From Branchiostoma floridae (taxonomy: Eukaryota > Chordata > Leptocardii > Amphioxiformes > Branchiostomatidae), in contig NC_049980.1 of NCBI RefSeq assembly GCF_000003815.2, positions 8,047,558 to 8,111,557 on the forward strand: a stretch of 64,000 bases of DNA. The letters are read 5' to 3'. This document shows positions 34,512-50,300 of this stretch, piece by piece. Numbering within the stretch: position 1 is the stretch's first letter; each line of letters starts with the position of its first letter. The notes under the pieces are model-generated. The model made no database searches. It was not told where the DNA came from and saw only the letters and a program-made list of their open reading frames with translations. A program made the position numbers and the translations under genes.

Positions 34512-37500
34512 ATGAATGAATGATTTTATTTGTAAAACATTGCAGCTTGGTAGCTGAATTGCGAGTTACATTACACTAATTGTGGGTTATCTCCACATAC
34601 ATAAATTAACACAATCATCGTGAGTAAAACTAGGCTATTGAATCTCTGCATAAATCTACACGGTATATTCCGACAGTTTACACAGACACTGACTAAGATA
34701 CACTTTAGGACACTAGTCGCCACTTGCGTACAGTAGATCTAAGGCACGTGGGATGAAGGACAACGCATGTCTTTTAGTCTTGCTGATCATTGTTGCACGA
34801 TATGGTCTTCTGCTGCGTAGACCGTAGTGAGTGTCCGTGGGGCTAGTTAAGAATGCCCAGAGTGGAGAAGACTCATCCTGAAGGGTATGTTCAAGAGTTC
34901 TCAGTGTAGCTCTCTCACGTCTACTAGCTAGTGTTGGGATAGAGTCAGCAGAAAGTCCAATGATTCTCATACAACGCTTTTGAACAGATTCAAGAGAGTC
35001 CGAAAGATGATTTGGCAATCCTCCCCACACAGGGCTCGCGTACTCGAGGATCGGTCTGATGAACGTTAGGTAAATCTGGGTTAAGACGTCTACAGAGAGA
35101 CCCGCCTTCTTAGCGATGCAAAGGTAGTAAATCCTCGGCCGGACTCTGCTCAGCATGTATTGTATGTGAGTATCCCAGGTGAGGTCATAAGAGATGTGGA
35201 CACCAAGTAGCTTGAAGGTGGTGACCCTTTGAATCTCATTACCAGCTATGGTAGGATGGGGAGGAAAGGGTATATTAGCCTCTTTCCTGGTGCTGATTAC
35301 CATGTCCTTGTTTTTTTTGCCATTTGCTGCAAGGGAGAAAGACTTGCCCCATTCATCAATACAGTCCAGCGCAAGTTGGGTCTGTCCAGGTAATGACCCC
35401 ATGAGAAACTCTGAAGTTGTCAAGTCGTCAGCATATTTAACCGGAGAGACAGACATTGGCAACTTAACGTCCAGAGTATTTATACAAATCACAAACAGAA
35501 GCGGCGAAAGCAAGCCACCTTGAGGAACAGCAGCCAAGACTTTATGGGGTTTTGACTGACATGAACCCCACTTTACCATCTGGGTCCGGTCTTCAAGGTA
35601 GCTGGAGATTGTAGACCATAGGTCCTGCCGGATACCCAAGTCTGCCAGAGTCCGTAGGAGTTGGCCATGGTCAATTGTGTCGAATGCACGAAGTCAACAA
35701 AGACGGCATGGATATCCATTTTTGGACTGCTGTTTAGTGCGTCATTCCATGATTGTAAAATGTGGATAAGTGCAGTGACTGTCGAGCGTTTTGCAAGAAA
35801 ACCATGCTGTGAGGGAATCAATTGGCTTTCAGTGTCTCGTAAGAGAGCATCTTTCAGCAGACCCTCAAACACTTTCCCCACACTACTGACAAGGGAAATC
35901 TGTCTGTAGTCCAACGGAAATTGGGGTCTAGGTTTCTTGGGGACTGCTCTCACCATGGCGTGTTTCCACATGCTAGGGAATGTGCGGTTTTGGACACAAG
36001 AGTTGTAAACGTCGCACAAGACTGGTGCAAGCTTTTTTCATGGAAAACTTTCAGAGTCCATGATGGGATTTGGTCAGGGCCCGCACCTTTCCGACCGTTC
36101 ACCTTTCTCAGTCTTGACTTTATCTGACCAATGCTAAAGAGTGGCAAAGATGACTGTGACAACTTGTGGGCTACATCCTGTACAGTTGGTACATTCCGGT
36201 CAACCAAGCCCCATACGGAGGCGAAGTGTTCAGCGAGAATGTCGCACTCACGTTGTAGAACTTGAAGGTCAGTACTGGAATTAGCTTGTTTGTCATTTCC
36301 CATACCCATGAGGGTTTTGATGGACTTAAACCACTGACCAGTGTCGGAATGCCTCAGGTGTTCTACCTCCTTTTGATAATATCGTCGTTTTGCATGTTTG
36401 ATTTGTTTAGCTACGAGGTTACGGAGTTTAGAATACACTGTAGTATTACCAGCACGGAAAGCCTGTTGCCTTTTGACTATCAACTCTTTGATTTTGACTG
36501 ACATCCAAGGCTTGTCATTTGTAGTGATTCTTAACTTCCTTGCAGGAACAGCCTCGTTAAGTATAGATTCTACTAATGATGTAAAAAGAGCGACCTTCGT
36601 CTGGGGATCTGGGGTCTCGTACACAAGTGAGAAGTCCGTTGTGTTCATAAGAAGGCCTAGTCTCCTCATGGCATCCGGTGTACACTGTCTTCGCGTGATA
36701 TAGCACGGAGGCTTGGAGGGCCATGGACCAGATGCCCATAGGATGGATTGATGGTCCGAAGACCCAATAGGAGGAAGGTGAGCAGGAGATGTGTACATGT
36801 GATGAACATTAGTAAAAATGGAGTCCAGCTGGTTGTCACCTCTTGTGGCATGTGTAACAACTTGTTTCAGTCCGTACCTGTGGCATAGAGGGTGTGACTT
36901 GAACTTGTTCGTGTCACCGAGGATTACAATTCCAGGCTGAGAAAAGTTACGCTCAATGTTGTCGAGGCAACGCCCAAGGTACTAGTACTCAGTAACTTCG
37001 TTATCTGATTTGGAGGACCGAGACGACTTTGGCGGATTGTACAGAACACCGACAACAAGGGAGTTCAAACCTCGAGGTAGACGGGTAGGCCTGATCCACA
37101 ACCATAGCGCTTCGTGACCATCTTGCTCGAGGCTCGAAAGTCGCTTGTGTTGAAGTTCGGAAGCAATGTACAGTGCAACTCCTCCACCCGCACGGGACGT
37201 CCGGTCACGTCTGTGAACAGTAAATCCCGGTAATGACACTAAGGAGTCGGTAATGTCATCATTCAGCCACGTTTCTGTCACAGCAACGATGCTGGTTCCG
37301 TTGGCCAAAGAGACAGTGTGCAGTTCATCGGTCTTATACCTGAGCGAGCGAACGTTCGCAAGAAGGATACTTGGAAGTTTCATGTGTCTTTGTTGACTTG
37401 ATGACTTCGCATCGATTTGGATTGGGCGCAGCTGTGCGATGCGGTCCACACATTGATGCATCCCCAAACCTGATTTGCATGTGAACGTTGGGAAGGGCCG

Positions 37501-38050
37501 GGGACGATGGCCGACAATCGTAGTGATTTTGCGTACCTTATTTCTTCCAGCCTTTGTCCCACGAGGTCTGCGCAATAAACCATGATGTCTGAGGTTGTCT
37601 TTGACTTTTTCCCTTGTCTGTGGGTCAACCATGGGCATGGCACGTCGCAGACTCTTGAGGAATTCCAGTGAGTAACGGCAGATCCCAGGGGACGCCATTG
37701 TTCCAGCTACACACAGGCCGACACAGTTTGACGATCGTACGACTGTAATAATCCCAAACAGTACGTAATTCCAGTCCAGAACAATCTTCACAAGTTCATG
37801 TAACACATAAGACATACATATTGCACGTTCCCGACATAAAAGACTGGTTGAGGACACCAGAAGCACTCCCGCAGAGGAGAGGTAGAAAACCGCGGCTGCC
37901 CCTGCAGGAGCGCCGACTAACTCAATTTAGGCCGGGACCAATAGAAAACGACTTTGTGACATTTTTGGGACCGTAGGAAAATAACCTACACCAGAATGTC
38001 AACCCGTCAAACGTTTTTCTAGCGCGCTACTCAGCTACTGTCATACCAAG
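34512..38050 (-). mobile_element. CR1-like non-LTR retrotransposon (LINE), nearly full length
   Basis: About 3.5 kb on the - strand. The 3' end has an ATTCATTC-type tail (34512-34535, seen as TGAATGAATGA on +). Reading 5' to 3' on the - strand: an N-terminal basic region (37866 onward), AP endonuclease motifs LLANVRSL, VAVTETWL, GGGVALYI and SSDH, then reverse transcriptase with DYRQISLVS, SQHGF, VPQGGLLSPLLF and KYADDL, and the C-terminal YASPVWGG segment. These are the features of the CR1/Jockey group. The 5' boundary near 38050 is set where an adjacent TIR element stops matching its other copy. Confidence 0.85.
34713..37866 (-). pseudogene. LINE endonuclease/reverse transcriptase ORF, frameshifted
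   Basis: The coding region is split into blocks at 37866-36982 (endonuclease N half), 36798-35950 (end of endonuclease and linker), 36019-35573 (RT fingers) and 35639-34713 (RT palm with YADD, and C terminus). They overlap or abut in different frames, and a stop after VTEY lies at 36982. There are at least two frameshifts, so this copy cannot make a full protein. The few disabling changes suggest a fairly young insertion. Confidence 0.8.
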
Positions 38051-38054
38051 TCAT

Positions 38055-38738
38055 ACACATAAGAAATAAAGCTTCACAAAACACTACAAATATTGGTCTT
38101 CAAATGTTTGTTGAGTAGAAGACCGGCCATACGCCCCAAAGATGTGTTACTCTTACAAATGATTCGTACCGTCTATAAAAATGAAACGTCGAGTGATGTC
38201 GAATATGTTTCCCAATACGTACACAGAGTTTTTTTGTGATTTTGGCGTTGTCGTTTTTCGTAATGATTTTGTTAGTCGGGCCGCCGCATTCAGTGCATTT
38301 CGCCCATTTCCCATGAAAACACGGCCTGGATTGTGAAAGATTTAGCCCTCCTCGCGGGAGACAAAAAGCACAATCACAATTCTACTGTCAAAAGAAAGCT
38401 AATATATCATAAAATTAGAATTTTTATTTATGTTTGTCTGAATTGGTCACCAGCTTCCAAAGAGAGCAAATTCCAAAAGCGGGGCAAGTTAGGGCGCACT
38501 GTCTAACGCAGCTCAAAATCGGAATTTATATTCACGATAACGTCCTCGGTGTTTGCCAGTTGTAACGCGGAGGGTGAAGGGTTCATGAACAGTATGGATG
38601 CCTTCCTTATTCAAGTATGGTCTCTAGATGAATGTGTTAAAAATTAATTGATCAAAACTTGACCACTCTTTGGCAACTAGTGATGGAGCGCCGTGAGTTC
38701 GAGCGCGTAAAAAAGCGGGCATCTTAGGGCGGCCCCCG
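38055..38738. mobile_element. Truncated second copy of the 1,083-bp TIR element
   Basis: The reverse complement matches 11227-12010. The terminus ends CATCTTAGGGCGGCCCCCG at 38738. The other end is lost where the LINE begins. Confidence 0.75.
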
Positions 38739-38744
38739 CTACAT

Positions 38745-38870
38745 GTCAATAATAATAATAGCCTTTATTGCACATTCATGCCCTATCGTATATCGGGCTA
38801 AGTACAGGCATATAGATACAAAAGGTAGTAATGCAGTACACATGGTTTCTAAAACATGTCATAGTGGTCA
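38745..38870 (-). mobile_element. LINE 3' tail fragment
   Basis: AATAATAATAGCCTTTATTG near 38748 followed by CGGGCTAAGTACAGGC resembles the 3' ends of CR1-type elements in - orientation. Comparable tails are at 19440-19500 and 54602-54650. No coding sequence. Confidence 0.5.
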
Positions 38871-39079
38871 GTATAGATATTTAACGGCCCGGTAAGAATA
38901 AAGATTAAAACAAGAATTGATAGATAAGAACGCCCCATCGTCTTGGGACGGACGGGGAACAGTCAACGACGCAAGAAACGGGTCTGAGACGTGATTGTAA
39001 CAGTTTTTATTACAATTTATAGAATTATTCTGCAATAAAGACAGCTCCAAAATCGTAATTTCTGTTAAAATCGTGCGCA

Positions 39080-43115
<4,036 letters not shown>

Positions 43116-43242
43116 TTTTTAGTGCTCGAGTAGTTAAAATGGGGACGGACCAAATGGATCGGAGGGGTGTGTGAAAATGTGCAATAAATGTCCCATAGCA
43201 GACTTGTGTGAGGTTGTGATCATTACTGAAAAGAATAATTCA

Positions 43243-43250
43243 TATTTATA
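43243..43250 (-). promoter_or_regulatory. Candidate TATA box of the cysteine protease
   Basis: TATAAATA on the - strand, about 130 bp upstream of the start codon. It is the only good TATA match in the proximal region; its function is inferred. Confidence 0.4.
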
Positions 43251-44353
43251 TCAGAATACACAGCGCGTTGACGAAGATCCCGGTTAACGTATTTTCAAAA
43301 GGACTGGCGTGCACAATTTGGTCTGTTATAACAGAGGTTAGCTTGATCAATGATGCATGTAATCGACAACAAAGGCTCGTGGGGGTCTCCAAATGATCAG
43401 CTGACAGTCCCGTGATTTTTTTCAGGAAACGGAAGGTCACATTGTTGGGATGACATTGATGACAATGTCAGGTTTTGCCTTGATCCCAAGTCTTCCATCT
43501 CAAGCTTTTACATTTCATAGTATCACGTTATACGCCCCTATGCCCCGATTGTAACCTGTATCAATACAGCAGGTGTATTTACGATATAAGTTTTCGCCTT
43601 TACCGCGACAAAGGGAAACTTTGGATAAGTCCCTGCATAAACAACTATTTATTGTCACCATTGGGCGTAGCTGTTGGTTACCATATACCAGGCTCCACAT
43701 GTCACTGGAAAATAGTGGAGATGGTAGTAGTGCAAATTGGCTAAATAAAAAAATAAAAAAAACTATAAATTTTAGTTATCCGGCAGTTACTTAGAGACTG
43801 TACTTTTTGGTCGGCTAACGTTAACTACTTTAGTGTGTTCTGGCGACATGTGGATACTGGTAGCTAGAGTCTAGCTGTTGGTTAGAAAGTTTGGCTATTT
43901 CCGCACATTTGTAAATGAACCTAATTTCCAACTTGACGCCTTCAAGCAAGACAGAAAGCTGTTTATGTGGTGTGACCATAGACAAGGGGGCGTTACCTGC
44001 GCAAATATTGACCTGCCCAGGGTTATTATGATAACGACATAACGTCAGAAAATCGTACAAGCAGAAACAACTACAATATACTACTGATTCGCTGGTTTGC
44101 AAGAAATCATCAATTTTCGGAATCATCAATTCCCCCACATCTGAGCTCTCCAAGCCCGATTTTAGACAAGATCGGGGATTCCCTTGAAATCAACTCAGGT
44201 CAAAGTTGAAAATGACGTAACTCACTTTCCCTCCACCAATCACAGGCCAGCTATCGGGATTTCCCGCCCGCCATTCAGAACTTGTATTTTTGAAGGGTTG
44301 ACTGTACGATTATGTACATTTTTCATCAGTAGTAGGCGACAAACAGCTACAAC
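43251..44353. promoter_or_regulatory. Divergent intergenic region: protease (-) / TUBGCP4 (+)
   Basis: About 1.1 kb with no supported gene. It should hold the TUBGCP4 promoter on its right side. AT-rich text lies at 43745-43780. Confidence 0.4.
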
Positions 44354-47300
44354 ATGCTTCACGAGGTGCTACTGGCCCTCAGTGGATACCCCGGCAACAT
44401 ATTTGTAGAGAAGGACGGTAGTTTGGAGGTTGGTTTCAATAATTTGATTGTTTTCGATGATGGGGGAGGGGGGCGTTATGACATTTTATTTTACGGTGAT
44501 AAAATTTATTAAAAGAATAGGTCACAGAAACTACTAATAGCATTAGAACCTGGAAGATTATTAGCACTAGCTAAGAAATGCATCTAGAATGTATGGAATA
44601 TTGTTACAGAGAACCACATGCACTGTTGAAAATACGTAGAACTGATATGAATTGACATCTCGTGCATTTTTTGACTGTCTAAAAATGTCGAGATTTGCTT
44701 TGGGTAAAAGTGACAGTATTGTCGTGTGGCATAATGGTTAAGTTGGTATGACCCAAAGGCCCAGGGTTTGAATGCCCTGACATGCCACGATGTCACAAAA
44801 TATCCTCACTTCACTCAGGTGGAATTGAGTTGGGTTGGTTAGGAACATCCCTTTAATAGGATGTAAAATGAAGGTCCTATGTAACAGTATGTTAGAGGAG
44901 AACCACATTTAAACAACCCAACACACTTATGGAAAGGTTTTCTTCCCAGTGTGATTTGATTTAAAAAAAAACAGGTGTGGGAAAAATTGGCATCCACACA
45001 ATCTTTCTGTATTCCCCACACATCTGCTTGCAGATCATGACTACGGCAGTTTATTTGGATTTTTTACGTGTGTATTTTCAGGTTGTTCCAGATCTACCAT
45101 TCATCCATCCCAGCGAGCAAGAGATCCTGTCTTCCCTTTGTAAACTTGGCACGTTCTACATGAAGTTCAAAGCCTTCACAACAAAGTATGGTGGGGCACC
45201 AATTCACCCTGGTACAGAGGAAGGTAAGTCAAATTAGTAGTGAATGTGTGATACTTGTGGTGTAGGAAAATGATGCTGTATTGTAGGTGCAGCAGTTGCT
45301 CATGTTTCCAGTATGTTAACAGTCAGAACACATTTTTGTAAGGCTTTGAGACACATTGGAATAAATGTTATTCAATGCAAATTGCAAAAAGTTCTGATAA
45401 AGGTTTGGTTTACCTTTAACATGGTGATGTCACTGGAAATGCAGCCTTTGCAACACAAAGTTAGGAGGGGAAGCATCTAATTTAGCTGTCTGTGCCTGTG
45501 TAGCTTGTAAAAATCATACCAGTAGCATGGGCAATGCTGTGTCCTTTTTAACATCCCCAATGGAGCGCAATTGACAGTTTGCGGTGGTGACTAGACCCGG
45601 ACGCCCACTTTCAGTTCAATTTTCAAATGGCTATGGGAGTCGTGATTTATGATGGACTGGTGTAATATGGGTAAGACCTTGACTTTGCTGTAGATTTAGC
45701 ATATTATAGAAGGCTTATGAACCTAACTTTTTAGTTAACTTTAAACCTGTGGTGATAGTTGTCCTTTTATTTAATTTCAGCCCACACCTCCGACCTCCAT
45801 GGACTGTACCTGATCGCGTTCTGCAGTGGAGTGGAGAGAGTTCTGGAACCCTACAGACAGGCACTGCTCACCCTGGAGCGCGAGGTAGGTCTAGATGGTT
45901 TATGTACTCTCCAGCAGATATAGGGATCTGGCTGTATGGAGAATGATCCGGATCTTTACATCTGCTTGGAGCTTAATATTCAGATTTCTGTGATGAAGTT
46001 TGTAACTTTCATTCAACACAGCGAAATTGTGTACCTCGAATTTTTGGTTGGACATCAGTTTACTTTATTCAGGAGTGATGATTCAATTACCCTGTGAATT
46101 TTTGTAATTGCCTGGTAAGCGATATTGGCCCCTGTCTCTGTTGACTGGTGTACCTCTAATTGGACAGGTTATCCCTTTCATTCAACCCCAGCAAAACTTG
46201 CTAAACTTTGATATGGATCTTCGACACAGATAAGCTTTCATCCTAGTTCTGGATTCAAACATTAAATAACTTTTGTAAGAACTTTCACTAAAGAATCTTT
46301 TCACCATTCCTATTTGTTTGTTAGATCCTGGAGGACCCTCAGCTGACCGTCTTTCACGTCCAAACTGAACTGATGCAGGTAAGTTCCTTTATTTTTTGTT
46401 GTTTTGGAGGAACAGCATATTTGTATATGTAACATTTACTGAGACTCGGGCACATGAAAGATAGGTAGAAAACAGATATCAAACCCAACATCCCCCAGTC
46501 TATAATTTGCACTTCTGTACAGCTAAAGTTTGCATACCTGGTGGAGAGTTCAAAGTGGCAGATTTATGTCACCTGGTGGTTTAATGTTAATGGAGGTTAC
46601 ATGTCATTACCAGTATGTACAAAATTACATCTTTGATTTCTTCATTTATGTACAGTGCATTTGGTATCCTCAACTACGTGCCTGAAAATTATCATGTTTT
46701 TTTGTTAGGCTCTGCAAGCTATGTGCTCTGACTATGATATAACAAACTAACATTGTAACATTTTGTATGAGCTCCAATCATGCAGTCAATATGCAGTTAT
46801 AAGTTCTAAGCTCCTCTTGCAGTAATGACCTTCTGTTATGTGTTCCTCCCAGTACAAGCTGCTATTCCCAGCCATTGCATCAGTGATCAGACAGGTGGAG
46901 AGCCAGCGAGCACACGGCTGTTACATCCTGGAGATTCTGCACAAAAACTCCTTCTGTGGGATGCCGGAGGTCAGGAGTGCCATGGAGATGTAAGTAACAA
47001 ACTGTGCTGAGCTGTAATAGGTACGTTTCATTGAGTTGCTTTGCTGTTATGAGACTGTTGCTGAGTGGTAATTTTTATTTTTATTTTTTTTTCCAAAAAA
47101 TAGGAGCGAGCGAATCCGTGAACCAAGAAATTAAATTGGTGTGGCCTTAAGATTCTATGCATATATATATTTGTACTTTGAGTGTAAGCGATTGCAGTTA
47201 TGGCTATAATGGTAGCGTGCGCAGTCCAGTGGTTAGCAGCCCTAACTCTGGAACTAGAAGCCATCGGTTTGATTCTGGCCGTGTCGCTTACCTGACATGC

Positions 47301-50300
47301 ACGCTACCAGAAAGGGTTGCAACCCCTAGGACACAACTTTCAGCTGTTCAGAGTTGTCAGCATTCATTGCCCTTGTTGAAAAAAGCTAGGGGAATTTCTC
47401 TGGTACAATAAACCTGTAAATACTGTATATTCTGTCTGTCTCCACTGTCACAACCAGTGGACACCTCTTTAGTGGGTTTGAGATCACTTTCACCTTTATT
47501 TCTTGCAGCTATGGCTCATGGACTTAATTGGTCTCATAAGTTACAAACACATATATGGTAACATTGAATGTAGCTCAGCTTTGTATGATCCTTTTATTGT
47601 CTGTGTATTTTCTTAACCAGCAAATGTTTACTCCATGTCCACAGTGTAACATGATCATAGTTGTTAACACTGACTAAACCTTCACTTCATCAGAATACTG
47701 TACTATTGCCATGGAGTGCTCTACAAGCAACTGTCAGCCTGGCTGCTGCATGGACTCCTGTTGGACAGATATAGTGAGTTCTTCATACACCAAGGAAAGG
47801 TGTGTACTGCGGCAAAACCTTCCTATTCATACATATGTCAATTGGGAAGGTAAAACTACTAAAATGCAGTGGAAAGAGAGCGATGGGCTCCGCCTTCTAA
47901 TACCATACCCTAGACACAGTGGAGAACAACCCACTACCCCTATGATCTCAATAAGGCTATGAGACTCAAAATACCCCCTTGCACACTTGTAAACGCCACC
48001 ACATTTAACTTCATTTTAAACCCAGGTACTGAGGTAGCAATAGTGCTACCTGAAATTTTGCAATTGGAACACCACTTTTCTCCCACCTACGTGCATAAGC
48101 TTTTATATTTATTTCTTGTGAAACAACCAGAGGGGCGAGTAAGAACAGAAAGAAACAACACCCCGACTCCCGGGATTCGAACCCGCGCCGAACCTGGGCA
48201 GCCGGATCACAAATCGAACGTGCAAACCGTTCGGCCAAAGGGCTTAAGCCGTTAGGCGTCTTCGGTTTAGCAGTCCTTGAACACCACTGTTACACTACTC
48301 CCCCTTTTCTTTTCAAGATTCGTCCTCGAATCTCCGAGATCGACATCCCTGTGTGGCACATACTAGCCTGTTAATCACAGGGTCGGCATGGGAACCAATG
48401 AAACAACCAGAGGGGCGAGTAAGAACAGAAAGAAACAACACCCCGACTCCCGGGATTCGAACCCGCGCCAAACCCGGGCAGCCGGATCACAAATCGAACG
48501 TGCAAACCGTTCGGCCATAAAGGCTTAAGCCGTTAGGCGTCTTCGGTTTAGCAGTCCTTGAACACCACTGTTACACTTGATTAAGATAAAACATATTAAG
48601 TAGTTACATGGGAAAGATAATGGATATTACATGTATAACCATTAACTTGGAAGTGGGGCAACCTTAAATGTTGATGGTGCAGCCTGAAAAAAGTATTTTG
48701 AGCACTGCATTTTTATCTCTGCACATTATGTTTCATTACACCTGAGCTTCAGGTTAGTTGTGCTTAACATGTTTTGTGTTGCTGATGCTGCAGGTGTTGG
48801 CAGATGCTGCCCGAGCAGGAAGCCAGGGTGATGATGATGACCTGGGGATCGGAGGGCTGTCAGGGAAGCAGCTGAGAGAACTCATGGTAGGCTTGATGTC
48901 TCTCTTTAGGTTGTCTTCCATCCTTGTTTTCCGAAATAGTTGATTTTATTGGGGTTGTAAGACAATACAATACTTGTGGGTTAGCAGAGGCTGACATTAC
49001 AAACATCAATACACAAGATTGTCCATAAAATTGAATAATAAACAAAGTTTAATGTGGGAACAATTCACTGCTGCAATGCAGAGAGATTTTTTTGACTTAA
49101 ATATCCTTGCTTGAACCAAAGACTGATTGATTCAAGTAAGTTATCCTTGATAGACTTCTAGTTCGCAGAATTTCTCTGCCTGTCATCCCCTACCACTATT
49201 CACAACAGCCTCTTGGAATTAAGAAGTTAAATTTGATTTATTGGATTGATGATTTGTACATTTAATAGCACATTGTTAGCAGATAAACAATCAGAAATCC
49301 AACAATTTTATCATTCTACCCATAAAAGTCTTGGGCAGTGTACATACCATACCTTTGCAAGTTGTATACTAGCTGGCATTTGTTGCAGATGGCCACCCAA
49401 CACCAAGTCCACTGTTTTGATTTTCTAAGGTGTGTTCTGACCATATGTAGCTCCCCCTGCTGGTTGGGGTTTGGTATTGCACTATGCTGCACAAGTTCTG
49501 ACCACGATTTACCCCTGAATATATACCATCTTGGAGTAATAAGATCTGGTGTGTGAACAATGGATAGGGTGGAAGGCTGATGTCCACAATGGATATGGGC
49601 AGTGCTAATGGTACAAAACACTGAAAGGCAACCTTGTATGTTTTACTAGTAACCTGCCATGCCAACAATATAGTTGTTATACCCTGTTGTGAAGTTGAGT
49701 TGGCCACCTGAGATGCCACGATGGATCCAGTTACAGCAGTTACTGACCTCTGGGAGTATCTGTTTCAAGTGGAGAAAAAAAAAGGAATGAATGGTGAAAA
49801 GGTGCTGCAATGTTAGGAACTTCCTGTGTCAACACCATTGATGCAGTAAGGTCATGGTCTTGGGCCAGTGCCCAGTACCACATCTTATAACATTCAACAC
49901 TTTCTTATCATTTGTATTATACCATCCTCTCATCTTAATCCCTAACTGTTGCTTGTAGAACTGGTACTTTATAGTCACCAAGGATTCAAATTCAATTAGC
50001 AACAGTTGTCTGAAGTTACCAGATATCTTAGGACTATTGAGGCATTGAATTGACCAGTCCTCAAAATGGCTTCCAACCAATTGGGAAAGGACCAAAGAAC
50101 CACGAGAACAGGTGTGTTTCTCCCAACAGTGGACTTCCGTTTCAGCAGTGGTCCACCCAGTGATGACAGGTGTTACAAAGAAGATGTCCAGGTTTCTGGT
50201 GCAAGCAGTGTTGATACCCCTTCCAGTGAGACAGGTGTAGCAAAGGAACCATGTTTGGAGTCCGTGCCAGAGCAGTCTACTGGAGAAATGGATCAGGGAA

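Larger units (their letters stand above)
48115..48579 (-). mobile_element. Miniature LTR retrotransposon (TRIM-like), tRNA-like LTRs
   Basis: Two direct repeats of 176 and 177 bp (48119-48294 and 48399-48575), nearly identical, start TG and end CA. CTTG flanks both outer sides (48115-48118 and 48576-48579), a 4-bp target duplication. On the - strand the 104-bp interior begins one base after the 5' LTR with TGGTTCCCATGCCGACC, a primer-binding site resembling the complement of tRNA-Glu. It ends with the polypurine tract AAAAGAAAAGGGGGAG, three bases before the 3' LTR. No protein is encoded. In both LTRs a class-II tRNA-like sequence with A and B boxes is present. The element lies in TUBGCP4 intron 6. 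Orientation rests on PBS and PPT together. Confidence 0.8.

Noticed and set aside
48165-48240. Genuine tRNA-Ser gene
   Set aside because: The same sequence occurs twice in LTR-like repeats and lacks a proper acceptor stem. It is treated as tRNA-like.
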